NCBI RefSeq assembly: GCF_004664715.2
Contig: NC_051072.1
Span: forward strand, 31,641,994 to 31,705,993
Source of the DNA: Peromyscus leucopus
Lineage: Eukaryota; Chordata; Mammalia; Rodentia; Cricetidae
Reading direction: 5' to 3'
DNA length: 64,000 bases
The notes under the pieces were generated by a model. The model saw nothing but the letters and a program-made list of their open reading frames with translations, searched no databases and was not told the DNA's origin. A program made the position numbers and the translations under genes. Of the stretch, positions 34,191-45,866 are shown piece by piece. Position 1 is the first letter of the stretch, and each line of letters starts with the position of its first letter.

Positions 34191-35283
34191 CGCCAGGTGA
34201 TGATGTCTATAGCCCATCACCTCCGGGACGTGTAGCAACTCCCTACAGACTGTTCTTTGCATCTATTGGATGGGTTCGCTTTATTTACTTTGATGAGACA
34301 GGTGAAGAAGACGGGATACTTCTGCTCCTGTACATCTTTGGATAATACAAAGGTTTATTTTTGCCAGACCAGAGGCGCTATCCAGTGGCCCTGACCCCGA
34401 TACTTAATGTTCCTCAGAGCACCCTATCTGTCACACACACCCTCCCCCAGCCCAATCTCTGAAGGATTAGCTAGTTCCCTCCTGATTAAGGTTTCCAAGT
34501 CCCAAGGCCCCATAGTGTGTCTCCTTTTGTTTGCTGGCCGCAAGTTTTCCTGGCGCCAAAGAGCTCAAGAAACAAAAACTAAGTTAAGGGGATACTATGT
34601 AAACTGCAGAAGGCCATTCACCTTTGTCAAACATTGTGGAATACAATGTTATCTCTTATCCTTGAGGGACCTGAGGTTGGAATTTTTTACTCTCCCACCA
34701 AATAAACTGAGATAATTAAAAACGATTGTTTTGCTGGTCCAGGGAGAGGGATCCTGTATTCTAACGCAGCAGCCTTGCTTAGCAGCCCTTTGTCCTTTAG
34801 GGAACCTCCACTCAGGTAACACTGCAGGAAGGAATTTCAGAATGAGACAGTGTGAAAAAAAAAAAAAACCCTGGTGGAGTTCATTAAAAAGGGATTTTTC
34901 TCAAGGTCGATTTAAATATGAGGATTAATACAAAGAATAAGACACACCCAAGACCACGTGTGCCGATTTCAGAGCTGCCTCTTAAGGGTAACCATACATA
35001 CCATCTTGTTGGCTATCAAGTTACAGCTCAAAGGACTGATAAGAAACTTCTTTTCTTTTATCCCGCTTTTTTGTTAGGTGAAATTATAGGTTGACTCCAA
35101 TGGCGCCTTGGGCAGAATTACAATCTGATCAGATCAAAGCGTGGGCTGCAAGCAGTACACTGGATAGTTAAGTCACTTCTGACTATAAATGGGGTTTCAT
35201 GTGAAATTCCTGAAAAACTTAAGGTTTGTATATGGAAAATGAGAAAGACCGTATACACTAAGGCGTTAAGGAATATGCGTTGC

Positions 35284-35445
35284 TTTTTTTTTTTTTTTTT
35301 TTTTTTTTTTGGTTTTTTGAGACAGGGTTTCTCTGTTGTAGCTTTGCACCTTTCCTGGATCTCGCTCTCTAGACCAGGCTGGCCTCGAACTCACAAAGAT
35401 CCGCCTGGCTCTGCCTCCCGAGTGTTGGGATTAAAGGCAGTGGTG
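35284..35445 (-). mobile_element. B1 SINE with foldback end
   Basis: Long T run, 'gagacagggtttctctg' to 'gttgggattaaaggc', after which the sequence turns into plus-strand-like 'agtggtggtgcaatgcctttat'. Confidence 0.93.
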
Positions 35446-35480
35446 GTGCAATGCCTTTATTTTTACATTTTTATTTGAGG

Positions 35481-36106
35481 TGTGTGAAGGGCCCTAACAG
35501 GCCCAAGCTTGGCAAAGATGGCTCTGGCAGGCCTTGCCCATCCCCTTCCCTCTCCCATGTAAACCATAGATTACAACCCTAAAGCCAGCCCCCAAAGTCT
35601 ATTCCCTTATTTGGCCAATTCCTCCTCCTGAGGCTGCCTACCAAGATCCAGCTATCAAAGTATTGACATCCAGCAATCAAATGCCCCCTTTGGTTCACCT
35701 AATTAAGATGCCCAATCAAAATATGCCACTGCATCATAGTCCATTCTAACACAGACCACCACCACCACCCTCTCTCTCTTTGATATTTCAAGACAGGGTT
35801 TCTCTGTGTAGTGTAGTTTTGATGCCTGTCCTGGATCTTACTCTGTAGACCAGGCTGGCTTTGAACTCACAGAGATTCCCCCCCTGCCTCTGCCTCCTGA
35901 GTGCTGGGATTAAAGGCGTGCACCACCGCCGCCCGACCCTTTTTCTCTTCTTAAAAATCACACCTGCAAGGTCGTTTGCTAATGTGTTCTGCCTGAGTCA
36001 GAAAGCAGCCACTTTAACTTTTCTTCCCCCGTTAATAAAGGATCTCTCTGAAAACAGTGTTTGGGTGTGGTTATGCCTAATCCAGTTTGGGGAGCCCTCT
36101 CTGTGC
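35481..36106 (+). mobile_element. Solo LTR-like element split by a B1
   Basis: Begins TGTGTGAAGGGCCCTAACAG and ends CCCTCTCTGTGCA (TG...CA). CCCGTTAATAAAGGATCTC, with a polyadenylation signal, lies near the 3' end. A minus-strand B1 at 35774-35938 interrupts it. No clear target-site duplication and no viral genes; family not identified. Confidence 0.55.
35774..35938 (-). mobile_element. B1 SINE inside an LTR-like element
   Basis: 'caagacagggtttctctg' to 'gcaccaccgccgcccgac'. Confidence 0.95.
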
Positions 36107-36379
36107 AGGGGGTTTTCTTCTGTATATATGAGAACAATATTTTCTCTGTGTGGGCAGTCTTCCCAGCAAATGTTAAATGTGATGAGTTCTTGACTACTGG
36201 CTGGGGAGCAGCTTCATCAGACTCCAAATGAGTGGCTCCTTTCCTTCCCATGTTTCCCGAATTTTCTCTGTCTTCCTGCCTTGGCCCCCTACGACTTTCT
36301 AGGATATTACGACACCATAAAGATTAAAAGGGGGGGGGGCTGTCTATTTTTGGAGGGTTTTTTGTTTGTGTGTTTCTTT

Positions 36380-36490
36380 TGTTTGTTTGTTTGTTTTTTA
36401 GACATCGCCCAGCTGTATTGCTGAGGTTGTCCTCCAGTCCCTGGTCAAGCAATCCCTCTACCTCAGCCTCCCACCACAGCATGGCAACCA
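36380..36490 (-). mobile_element. Old 7SL-type SINE
   Basis: 'catcgcccagctgtattgctg', 'aatccctctacctcagcctcc', 'accacagcatgg' in B1/PB1 order; preceded by (TTTG)n. Confidence 0.55.
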
Positions 36491-36574
36491 CAGCAAGCAA
36501 ATGCGTGCGTGCGTGCGTGTATTTAAAATATTTCTCAGGAACTGTGTTCTTCCCTCTTTGCTCTTCTTTTTTAT

Positions 36575-36782
36575 ATTTAATTTTTATTTTGTGTGTGGAT
36601 GTTTTGCCTACGTGTATGTTTGCATCATGTGTGTTCCCAGTGCCCATGCAGGCCAGAAGGGGTGCAATGGAGCCTCTGGAACTGGAGTTACAGATGATTG
36701 TAAGTCATATGGATGCTGAGAATCAAACCGTAGAGCAGCTAGTGATCTTAACGGCTCAGCCATTCTGCAGTGGCATGCCCCC
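36575..36782 (-). mobile_element. B3 SINE, degenerate
   Basis: 'gttttgcctacgtgtatg', 'gcaggccagaaggggtgc', 'ctggaactggagttacagatg'. Confidence 0.85.
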
Positions 36783-37026
36783 TTAATTTTTTTTTTAAAA
36801 GCTGGGTTTGATAATCATAAATTCAAAGCAGATTTTAAAAAAAGGATTCCTCAAAAAGGATAGACACTTTTTGCAGAAAGAAACTGCTCTCAGACTGAAC
36901 TACTGAACAAGAGACCATGGAGCCACCATTAATTTTTTATTGGTATATGCATATAAAATATTCATGTTCCTGGGTTAATATTACTAACAACAAAAAAAAA
37001 AAACTTCAGGAAAGAATATGGCTTCT

Positions 37027-37172
37027 GGCTGGGCTGTGGTGAAGCATGCCTTTAATCCCAGCACTTGGATGGCAGAGGCAGATGGTTCTCTGTGAGTTCA
37101 AGGCTGACCTGGTCTACAGAGTGAGTTCTAGGACAGCCAGGGCTACACAAAGAAACCCTGTTTTGAAAAAAC
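37027..37172 (+). mobile_element. B1 SINE
   Basis: 'gctgggctgtggtgaagcatg' to 'gaaaccctgttttgaaaaaac'. Confidence 0.92.
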
Positions 37173-37204
37173 CCAACATATATATAGACATATATGGATA
37201 GGTA

Positions 37205-37392
37205 GATATAGCTTCTTTTTTTTAAAATAATGTATTAACTTTATTTAATGTGCATTGGTGTGAAGACATCAGATCCCAGGGAACTGGAGTTACAGACAGT
37301 TGTTAGCTGCCATGTGGGTGCTGGGAATTGAACCTGGGTCCTCTGGAAGAGCAGCCAGTGCTCTTAACCGCTGAGCCATCTCTCCAGCCCCA
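37205..37392 (-). mobile_element. B3/B2 SINE
   Basis: 'gggaactggagttacagac', 'gctgggaattgaacctggg', ending 'ctgagccatctctccagccc'. Confidence 0.93.
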
Positions 37393-38021
37393 GTTTCTAT
37401 AAGTTAAAGTATTAAAGAACATGAATGAAACAACTCATTAGTCAATACTAAGAGATATCTGCTGAGTACCGGGGGCTGTGTTTGAAAGGGACTGTCCATA
37501 AAACAAGTAACACACACAGTGACTTACACCGTCATTTGCCTATGGACTGCAAACCCATGGACTCTTCCTGTTATCAGAGTTACAATCAGAACCTGGGCCC
37601 CGGTAGCCCCATAGAGGTAGGCAAAGCCTCCTGCCCTCAGTAGGTCTCTTAAACAGAGAAAGGGTAGTCACTAGGATCACACTGGGAAGAGGAACAGAGA
37701 GGTTCAGTGACCCACCCATGTCCATCTTCAGGTTCTGACTCAAGGTTTAGGGTGAAATACAAGGCAGGAGGCCTGCATAATTAAGCAGTCCCTTTGAAGG
37801 GGTGCTCCCCCCAAACCTCCTGTCTCAGATCCAGTGTCTCCTGCAAGGTGGTCTAGCACATTGTCAAAACTGAGTAAAATCTCTTTCTAGGAGACAAGTT
37901 TCTTCTAGCATAAGAGGAAAATTCCAATTGCTTGATGACCATTATTTCCATAGTCTGTTAGCCCAAGGAAGGAACCCAGGAGTATTCATTCTTTCCTGAA
38001 TGGATGACTATATTTGCAGTC

Positions 38022-38046
38022 AGAAAAAAAAAAAAAAAAAAAAAAA
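38022..38046 (+). repeat. A tract
   Basis: Run of about 24 A without a recognisable SINE body. Confidence 0.85.
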
Positions 38047-40280
38047 CCTATGTTTATCACAACTAAGCCAAGCTCATCAAAGTCTCTCGAGACCCAGAGG
38101 CAGGCCGTTGACACACTGTAACCTTCCCAGGGTCTGGGGTGGGCTAGCTAAAGCCAAATTTCCTGATCAATGGCTGCCAATTCACACCCGTCAGCTGCCC
38201 AGCAGGGCTAACTGCAGTCGCTTCCCAGCACCTGGGGAGCGTTTAATTGCAAGCCCTTCTCAGCCCTGACCTCGACTGACCTCTCTCAATTAGCCTTACA
38301 AAATCCATCTCAAATTCACCCTCCTTCAAGTGAGCCGACCCTAGCTAGGGAGACATTTTCCTGGCAGTCGAATCTGTCTGTTTATCAACAGGCAGCGGTG
38401 ACTTGAGAAACCCAAGGTTAATTGCTGTAGTCCTTTTTGTCTTTTGAGCCAAAGAAGTTGAGAAAGAAATATTAAGTCTTGTTTCACGTAGCATTTGGAA
38501 GACTCTTCACCTTTGTTACAGTTTTATATTTTAAGTATATCTTGCATGGTTTGGCCTTGTCTCCATTACAGATTTCCAAAGGCTTGGTATCTTTTACAGC
38601 CAGATAATGGACTCATTTCCCCTCTGTACAGCTTTTCTGGCCTTTCTATTGAGAATTGTCCTTTCCCTGCCTAATAAATGAGACGTGGCCACACATGCTT
38701 TGGTGCTCTCTTAGTGTGGTGAGTGAGAGGACGGAGGTCCTGTCTACTTTCTCAAGCTGAGCACTGGGTGTCTTCAAAGAAACCACAGAGGAGCCCTCAG
38801 ATCTAGGTCACAAGCACCTCCTTTCTCTTGGAGGAGAGCTGCCAGGTGAAAAGGAGTTACTCCACGACCCACCATGCGGTGAGAAAGGCACCAGAGGATC
38901 TGTACAGATAAAATCACATCAAGTTTTAAAAAAAAAAAAAAAACAAAAAAACAAGAGTGTGTTGTACACACAGAACGGTTTGTGACTGTGAGAAGCCAAT
39001 GTGGCTGCACACTTTACAGAGCTTAAAGGAAGATATTTAGTGATGTCTCTTGTGATGGGCCCTAAAAACCTGTATCCTTTTGAAGTAAATGGAGCTTTAC
39101 AAGCTCATTTGTCCAAAACTAGCTGTTTCGACTTCATCATACTGTCAAGAAAGAAAAAGCTGGATTGTATTTGTTTAGAGCTTGCATTTCAAGGAAATTA
39201 AAAATGGCTTAGTTTCTGTTCTACGGCTATGTTTAGGAGTTGGCATGGCCTAGGGGTGTACCAAACTGTGGCCCCAATTGTTACTATGTTATAAAGTCTC
39301 ACACTCTGGAGTGATCTGAGAATGTGACAGGGTTATAACTAGTTCTCTGCCCCGTACCTGTTCAGGCCCTTGCAGATAACAAAGGGGAATTTTAATAGGT
39401 TTTTTTTTTTTTTTTTTTACAAAGTGCCACTCCCCGCAGCTTTTGTTTGTCAGTACTGGCTGGCGATGGGGTGGATCTTTTGCTGAGCCAATGGCTACTG
39501 ACAAGCTTTAAGGCTCTTAAGAGACCATGGGACTCAACAAATGTTATCGCCAGAATCAGCAGGAAGATAGGACCCAGAGTCTGACAGGATCCCAAACCAA
39601 GATCCTAAAGCCAATATTTAACCAACCAAAGAGATAAATGGTTGTGCCTTCCTGACTCTGTGGGAGATTTGAATCAGCTCTTTTAGATCTGTCCGATGTG
39701 AGGCTGGGTGTTTTTTCTGCCTGTGTTTGGATGTGGGGACTTCTCAGGCCTGTTTGTTTCATTCTCGGGCAATACAAAGGATTTAGAGTTAGGGAGTCCT
39801 AACACCGGAGGACTTTACGATGTGCTTTCATGTTTATCAAGGGTCTTGTGTTTTGTTTCCTGAAGAGAAGTTGACAGTGTGTTCTTTTTAGTTTGTGGAC
39901 CAGTTAGTCCAAACTTGGGGACAGACGGCCCTCAATACACTGCATGCAAGTCCAAGGAATCTTATGTGTGTCTTCCATCGATGTCTGAAGATAAAGTTGG
40001 ATGACATTAATTTTTTCTGAAGACTTCCTTTGCTGATGTCACAGCCTGGATAAGGCACCATTTCTTCTCAGAAGTAAAGCTTATTGAAGTGAGTCTTAGA
40101 CCCTGATAAGCCCATTGTAACAGAAACCCTGAGTCAAATGCTGAGTCCTTCATAGATGAAGAATTAAGCAGTAAAATCATCTCCATACGGAATTAAAGTA
40201 GACTTTCTGAAATTACAGAGTCCAAATCAAGAGTAAAACATGTAAAGGTCTGAGGGAGCATTGGTTAATTTCTGAGGCAT

Positions 40281-40369
40281 TACTGTCCAAATAATGTATA
40301 TGGATATATAGCTATATATTAAATAATATATAATTACATATATTATAAATCTATATTATTTGGACAGTA
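40281..40369. repeat. AT-rich hairpin with 15-bp perfect arms
   Basis: TACTGTCCAAATAAT (40281-40295) and its exact reverse complement ATTATTTGGACAGTA (40355-40369) enclose 59 bases of almost pure A/T, which can pair further imperfectly. Confidence 0.9.
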
Positions 40370-41077
40370 TATATATTGGAGAGAGACTCACTATATAACC
40401 CTGGCTGGCATCTATAGCCAGCATGTATGATTTATATTTTGAGTTGCATTCAGTAAATGATTTTATTTACAGGAATACTTGAAGAAGGAAAACATACTCC
40501 TACTACTGTGAACTATCTGGACTCAGCTGATGCGGTTGCTAGCAAAGCATTTGATTTGCTACCACTGAGAATCTTGGGATTATAATTTTGTTTACGGCTC
40601 TCAGGACCTGTGCAAAACTCCACACACACACACCCCTCCTTGCTTTATTGACAGATCTATAAAGAAGGTCAAGGATTAGTGTATGGAGTCCTTGGTCATT
40701 TAGCAGAGTGGGGGGCTTACATTGTTTCAGGGATCAAAAGCTACAGGAAGTAATTTGGGAAGCAGTTTAAAGGTTAAATCAGAACTGCAGTGGTTTGGTT
40801 GTTTCTGATGTTCCCCACGTCTGTACAACAAGAAACCTTCTTGTGAGGAGTGCCAAGAATGTCAGAATGGGGGATGTCCATGCTTCTGTACAACTTAACA
40901 GTTTCCTGTAGACAAATGCAGTCTCTCAGTATCAGATGAATCTTGAATTTCTAAGCCCAGTTCTCCAGAGGAGCATGTTATTTAGCCTCTATTAGGACAG
41001 CAGAAGTCTCCTCTGGAGATTGACAGGGACAGGATCACGTAGTAGGGAGATGTAATGCTCAAAACCGGGACACTCAC

Positions 41078-41158
41078 CTGTTCCAGTAGAAATCTCGAAC
41101 TTGATTTGAAATTCCCATCGCTGAGGCATTTTTACTGCTCTGAAAGCTTCTCAGTGTG
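41078..41158 (-). other. Candidate alternative first or noncoding exon
   Basis: On the minus strand a pyrimidine-rich stretch ends in CTGCCGTAG (acceptor at 41159) and 81 bases later CTGGAACAG|GTGAGT gives a near-consensus donor (41078/41077). An ATG at 41129 opens 17 codons, starting MPQRWEFQ, and leaves a single G, the same phase as Emb exon 1. It could therefore splice in frame to Emb exon 2. The peptide has no signal sequence and no similarity that I know. Splice-like sites are common by chance, so this is a weak candidate. Confidence 0.2.
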
Positions 41159-41307
41159 CTACGGCAGTGTTCCAAAGGAAAAATAAAAATGCTGTGTTAT
41201 CTATCAAATCAGTATAATTTCTCCCTATTTGCATTTATTTCCTCCTTTTTTGTGTCTTGAAATGGTTGGAAGCAGCTCCCCGGGTAGCTTCTTATAGCCT
41301 CTTAAAA

Positions 41308-41453
41308 CAGTTTTTTTTTTTTTTTTTTTTTTTTTGGCTTGCACCTTTCCTGGATCTCTCTCTGTAGACAAGGCTGGCCTTGAACTCACAGAGATCTGTC
41401 TGCCTCTACCTCTCTAGTGCTGGGATTAAAGGTGTGTGCCACCACCACCCCAC
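41308..41453 (-). mobile_element. B1 SINE with near-perfect target-site duplication
   Basis: T run, 'gcacctttcctggatctc' to 'ccaccaccaccccac'; flanks cttaaaacag and cttaacacag. Confidence 0.92.
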
Positions 41454-42897
41454 TTAACACAGATTTTTAAAAGTGAAGATTATTCCAGCTGCCTCTTATT
41501 TAGCAAAGACCCCCTCCCCCAAATGCCCACCTATTCCGATTACAATAACCATAGGCATCTCTGTCAATAGGGCACAACTGGGAATAGGTTTTAAAAGTTA
41601 GTCAAGGACCCTGCTGATGCTGTATAAGCATAGGGCCATCACATTCCTTGTCTAATGGCTCCTCCTTGACACCACTTCCATAAGGAATATCTATAAGCTG
41701 TGACAGCTTTGTCACCTCCCGTTCTGATCCATGATTCCTCTGTAAGTCACTTAGTCCTGTGGACCATCCATTAGCAAAACAGGCTGCGCATCCTCGTCTG
41801 TAAGATGGGTATATTGTTCCTGCAGGCAGTCCACAGCTGATTTATTCTGTTTATGTTTTCAGGATCAGATTAGGATCCAGTCGGTGCTCTTGGGGAACAT
41901 ATGGGGGAACGTTCTTGATGGCTGTTGACCCATTTTTCTGACCCCTCCAGTCCTCTCTTAGAAGCATGCTTGGGAACCTGGTCATTCTGCCGCTCTCCCC
42001 TGCCATCCCAGGGAATGATAAGTATTATTTTCTAGACAAAGAGGCAGCTTACCAAGAGCTTTTGATGAAGAACATGCACAGTATACACAATGAAGTTGAA
42101 AGCTGGAGCTGTGGAGTACAAAGCCACATCTGAGACATTTGCCCTTGAAGTTTACTGTCAGCAAGAAAGCAGAGAGGAGAAAGGTCTCTGGCTCCTGGCA
42201 TCCATCCAGTCACCCTCTCTAGCCTTGGGGCTCAGTACCTCTCACCTCTGACACTAGACACTGTGAAGAATCAGATCAGATGAAGTAGAGGGGGCTAGAA
42301 GGCTAGTTTTGCACACAAAGGAACAATCTGTGAGCTAGGAGACATTAACAGTGGTAGGAAGCATAACTCACAGGAGTCACGGAACAATGAGGAAGTCCGT
42401 TGATCGGCACCATGACTGACTGTAAAAACCACATTCCTTTCTGGACAAGAGGAGCTGTAGAAAACCATTTGCCTGTAACCTATTGTTTCAATCTTATCAC
42501 AGCGACCAAAAGAGGAATGGGACTTCTGTTTCTGGTGAGAACTTGCAGTTCTGAGTCATGATAGGCTAAGTACTAATAATGATCAAATGATGGATGTTGG
42601 CCTCTGTTTTGGCTTTGAAATAGCCCTAAATGATAAGTGTTCCATATGGATAGGCAGAAGGAAAGAGCAGCGAGGTGGCAGCTTCCTGAGGGACCCTCGA
42701 GGAAAGCCTGCCCTCAGCTGAGCACCAAGAAGTTAATGTTCCTTCTACTGGAAGAATTGCCAGCTGAACCCTGACCACGCTCCCAGCCCAGAGCACAGTG
42801 AGCCGCTGCATTTTGAAGTACTTATATCATCACAATAAATAACGCAAGCCCTCTCCTCCAAACCCATGCTGTCTGTGAGATTAATTTGATGATTAAT

Positions 42898-43060
42898 AAT
42901 TTACAGCCTTGGGCTGGACGCTTTATAGATTAGCAAACATCTTGATTCGAATTAAATATTCAAAAAAAGCTAACAGAAAATGTAAAAAAAAAAAAAAAAA
43001 AAAAATTTACAGCCTTGGACTGGAGCTTTATTGTTGCCTTGAATTTCAATTTAAATATTT
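42898..43060 (+). repeat. Diverged direct duplication around an A tract
   Basis: 'aatttacagccttgggctgga' at 42898 recurs as 'aatttacagccttggactgga' at about 43003. Looser similarity continues to 'aattaaatatt' and 'aatttaaatatt'. An A run of about 22 lies between the two copies. Confidence 0.65.
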
Positions 43061-43241
43061 CTTATTACCCAGTTTGTTGTGATTTTATCTTGTTTTGTAA
43101 GTAATATGGAACTCTCTATAGTACCAGCAAATGTTTTATAAATAACATTCTTGGCTTATTGTGTTGTCTTTTTTTTTTTTTCTAACTCGCTAGAAAATTC
43201 ATGTAGGGAAAACATTTTATTTTATTTTACACCTTACCATG

Positions 43242-43638
43242 TGTGCTGGCTGGTTTTATGTTAGCTTGACACAAACTAGAGAAAGAAGACGCAATTGAGA
43301 AAATGCCTCCATAAGATCCAGCCATAAGGCATTTTCTTAATTAGTGATTGATGTGGGAAGGCCCAGCCTGTGTGGGTGGTGCCATCTTTGGGCTGGTGGT
43401 CCTGGGTTCTATAAAAAAGCAGGCTGAGCAAGCCATGGGGAACAAGCCAGTAAGCAGCACTCCTCCATGGCCTCTGCATCAGCTCCTGCCTCCAGATTTC
43501 TGCCCTGCTTGAGTTCCTGTCCTGACTTCCTTTGATGATGAACTGTGATGTGGAAGTGTAAGCCAAACAATCCCTTTCATCCCCAACTTGTTTTTTGGTC
43601 ATGGTGTTTCATTGTAGCAACAGAAATAAACTAAGACA
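43242..43638 (+). mobile_element. URR1-like hAT-type repeat, nearly full length
   Basis: From 'gtgtgctggctggttttatg' through 'gagaaaatgcctccataag', 'ggctggtggtcctgggttc' and 'gcatcagctcctgcctcc' to 'gtttcattgtagcaacag'. A very common rodent repeat; the URR1 name and hAT class are from memory. Confidence 0.7.
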
Positions 43639-43639
43639 C

Positions 43640-43757
43640 CAGGTAACCCTGGCTGGCCTAGAACTCACTCTGTAGACCAGCCTGGCCTTAAACTCAGAGA
43701 TCTGCCTGCCTCTGCTGCCCCAGAGCCCAGATTAAAGGCATGTGCCACCATGCTCTG
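43640..43757 (-). mobile_element. B1 SINE
   Basis: 'aaccctggctggcctagaac' to 'aaggcatgtgccaccatgc'; the T-rich end is missing. Confidence 0.88.
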
Positions 43758-43800
43758 TTTATGGGTTTGGATTTTTTGTTTGTTGTGTTTGTGTGTTTGT

Positions 43801-43931
43801 TTGGAGACAGAGTTTTTCTGTGTAGTCTTGGCTATCCTGGAACTCATTCTGCAGACCAGGCTGGCTTTGAACTCAGAGATCTCTGCCTTCTGAGTGCCCA
43901 GATTAAAGGTTTGCAAAACCACTGCCAGCTG
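43801..43931 (-). mobile_element. B1 SINE
   Basis: 'ggagacagagtttttctgtg' to 'caaaaccactgccagct'. Confidence 0.9.
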
Positions 43932-44101
43932 CATGTTTTCTCTTTTACATAATTTTTGTTGTGCTTGGAAAATAATGTCATGAAATTCATTTTTGTATTT
44001 CTCTTTATCATATAAGCTGTTAGTGAATAGAATGTGTATGACAGGGTCTCAAGAAGACATGAAAATGATAGTGGGAATGGGAATTACCCATCATTGAAAA
44101 T

Positions 44102-44284
44102 AAAAGATTTCTTTATTATGTATTCCTGCACACAAGAAGAGGGCACCATGAGCCGGGCGGTGGTGGCACACGCCTTTAATCCCAGCACTTGGGAGGCAGA
44201 GGCAGGTGGATCTCTGTGAGTTCGAGCAGCTGGCACCAAGTGAGTTCAGGAAAGGTGCAAAGCTACACAGAGAGACCCTGTTCG

Positions 44285-44333
<49 letters not shown>

Positions 44334-44455
44334 AAGAAGAGGGCACCAGATTTCACTACAGATGGTTGTGAGCCACCATGTGGGTGCTGGGAATTGAACT
44401 CAAGACCTCTGGAAGAGCAACCAGTGCTCTTAATGGCTGAGAGATCGCTCTGCCC
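44102..44455 (-). mobile_element. B2 SINE split by a B1
   Basis: Left part 'ttctttattatgtattcctg' and right part 'caccagatttcactacag' to 'agagatcgctctgcccc' form one B2; the B1 at 44152-44330 sits between them. Confidence 0.9.
44152..44330 (+). mobile_element. B1 SINE inserted in a B2
   Basis: 'gccgggcggtggtggcacac' to a long A tail; aagaagagggcacca is duplicated on both sides and belongs to the host B2. Confidence 0.95.
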
Positions 44456-44746
44456 CTAGAATTTTTAATTATTGGAGAAAACATCAGATAGTAACTATGC
44501 ATCTATAAAGTATGAAAAAATTAACCAATGACCATTAGTTAGTAAAACAACAAACAAGCCCAAAGCAAACAATATAAACAAAAATCAAGCAAGTTTCCAT
44601 GCTAGGACCCAAGCTCTGCGGCTGGATATGTGACCTGTCAGATTCCTCCCCATAAGTGTTGGCAGGTCGAGGAACGTGGTGAAATTGACAGCTGAGCAAT
44701 AAGGTAACATCTGACGCCTTCTTTTAATAGGCTGGGGAGAGACAAC

Positions 44747-45272
44747 TGTGTGCTGGTTGTTTTTACTCTTTGGGCCCCACCACCCAGCTCCCAAATAAAC
44801 CACACATGGAGGCTTGTTCTTAATTATAAATGCCCGGCCTTAACTTGGCTTGTTTCTAACGAGCTTTTCTTAAATTATCCCATTTGTCTTTTGCCTCTGG
44901 GCTTTTATCTTTCTCTATTTCTGTCTACCTTTTTTTTCACTCTTCCTCCGTGGCTGGCTGTACAGCTGTGTAGCTGAGTGCCTGGTTGTGTAGCTGGAAG
45001 GCTGGCCCCTGATGCCTCCTTGATTTCTCTTGTTTCTTCACTCCTAGTCTCCTCCCCATTTATTCTCACTGCCTGCCAGCCCCGCCTATCCTTTCTCCTG
45101 GCTTGCTATTGGCTGTTCAGCTCTTTATTAGACCATCAGGTGTTTCTGACAGGCAAAGTAACCCAGCTTCACAGAGTTAAACAAATGCAACATAAAAGAA
45201 TGCAACACATCTTTGCATCATTAAACAAATATTCCACAGCGTCTATAAATGTAACAAACCTAATATTCTACA
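44747..45272 (-). mobile_element. Solo LTR, family A
   Basis: Read on the minus strand it starts TGTAGAATATTAGG, contains TCTAATAAAGAGCTGAAC, and ends AACAACCAGCACA: TG...CA ends and a polyadenylation signal. The 164-codon open frame inside is not a gene. A second copy at 53972 has the same start and order. Confidence 0.7.
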
Positions 45273-45753
45273 AGAGCTGTCACTGCGTTTGCCTGGAACA
45301 GAAAAACAGTCACACTGTGAGCATGGCCTGGGAAGGGGCTGCCTCTACATTCTGGATGCCTCAGTCCTGCCACCACGAGGAACTGAATTCTGCCAAGCAG
45401 TGCACTGGGATGAGGTCTCCAAGCCATGATGTCAGGACTGGCAGGGACAAATCCGCACTCATCTGGTGTTGAGGCGATGCTTTCATGAGTAGTAGAGGAG
45501 CAAGGGGAAAGTAATCCGCATCTTCAGCCTTATCATCGCACCCCTACATCAACCCGAGATGCCTCCGTCCAGACCTGATATAGCAGTAGTTAAGTGTGGA
45601 GACAGAATTGTTTGTGGTCTGTTAGTGGCAGCTGAATGCATTCCCACGCATCTCTTAGTCTAAATATAAAGCCTTGACCTCTTGTGCCTTAGAATTCCCA
45701 GAAATCTTCTACTTCCTGCCCTCAAACTTTTGCTCTATGGATAGCATCCATTA

Positions 45754-45866
45754 TCATCTCCTCCTCCTCCTCTTGCTCCTCTTCCTGTTGTTCCTCCTCC
45801 TCTTCTTGCCCCCCCTCCTCTTACCCCTCCCCCTCCTCTCACTTCTGCTGCTGCTCCATCTCTCCC
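45754..45866 (+). repeat. (CTC/CTT)n pyrimidine tract
   Basis: Nearly pure pyrimidine sequence of CTCCTC units. Confidence 0.95.

Noticed and set aside
33570..34235. Open frames of 115-221 codons on the plus strand across the CpG island
   Set aside because: They lie opposite Emb exon 1 and its upstream region in GC-rich DNA, where stops are rare. No recognisable domain, and the minus strand carries the real exon.
44978..45472. 164-codon open frame on the plus strand
   Set aside because: It lies largely on the antisense strand of a solo LTR that recurs at 4735 and 53972; the product looks like no known protein.
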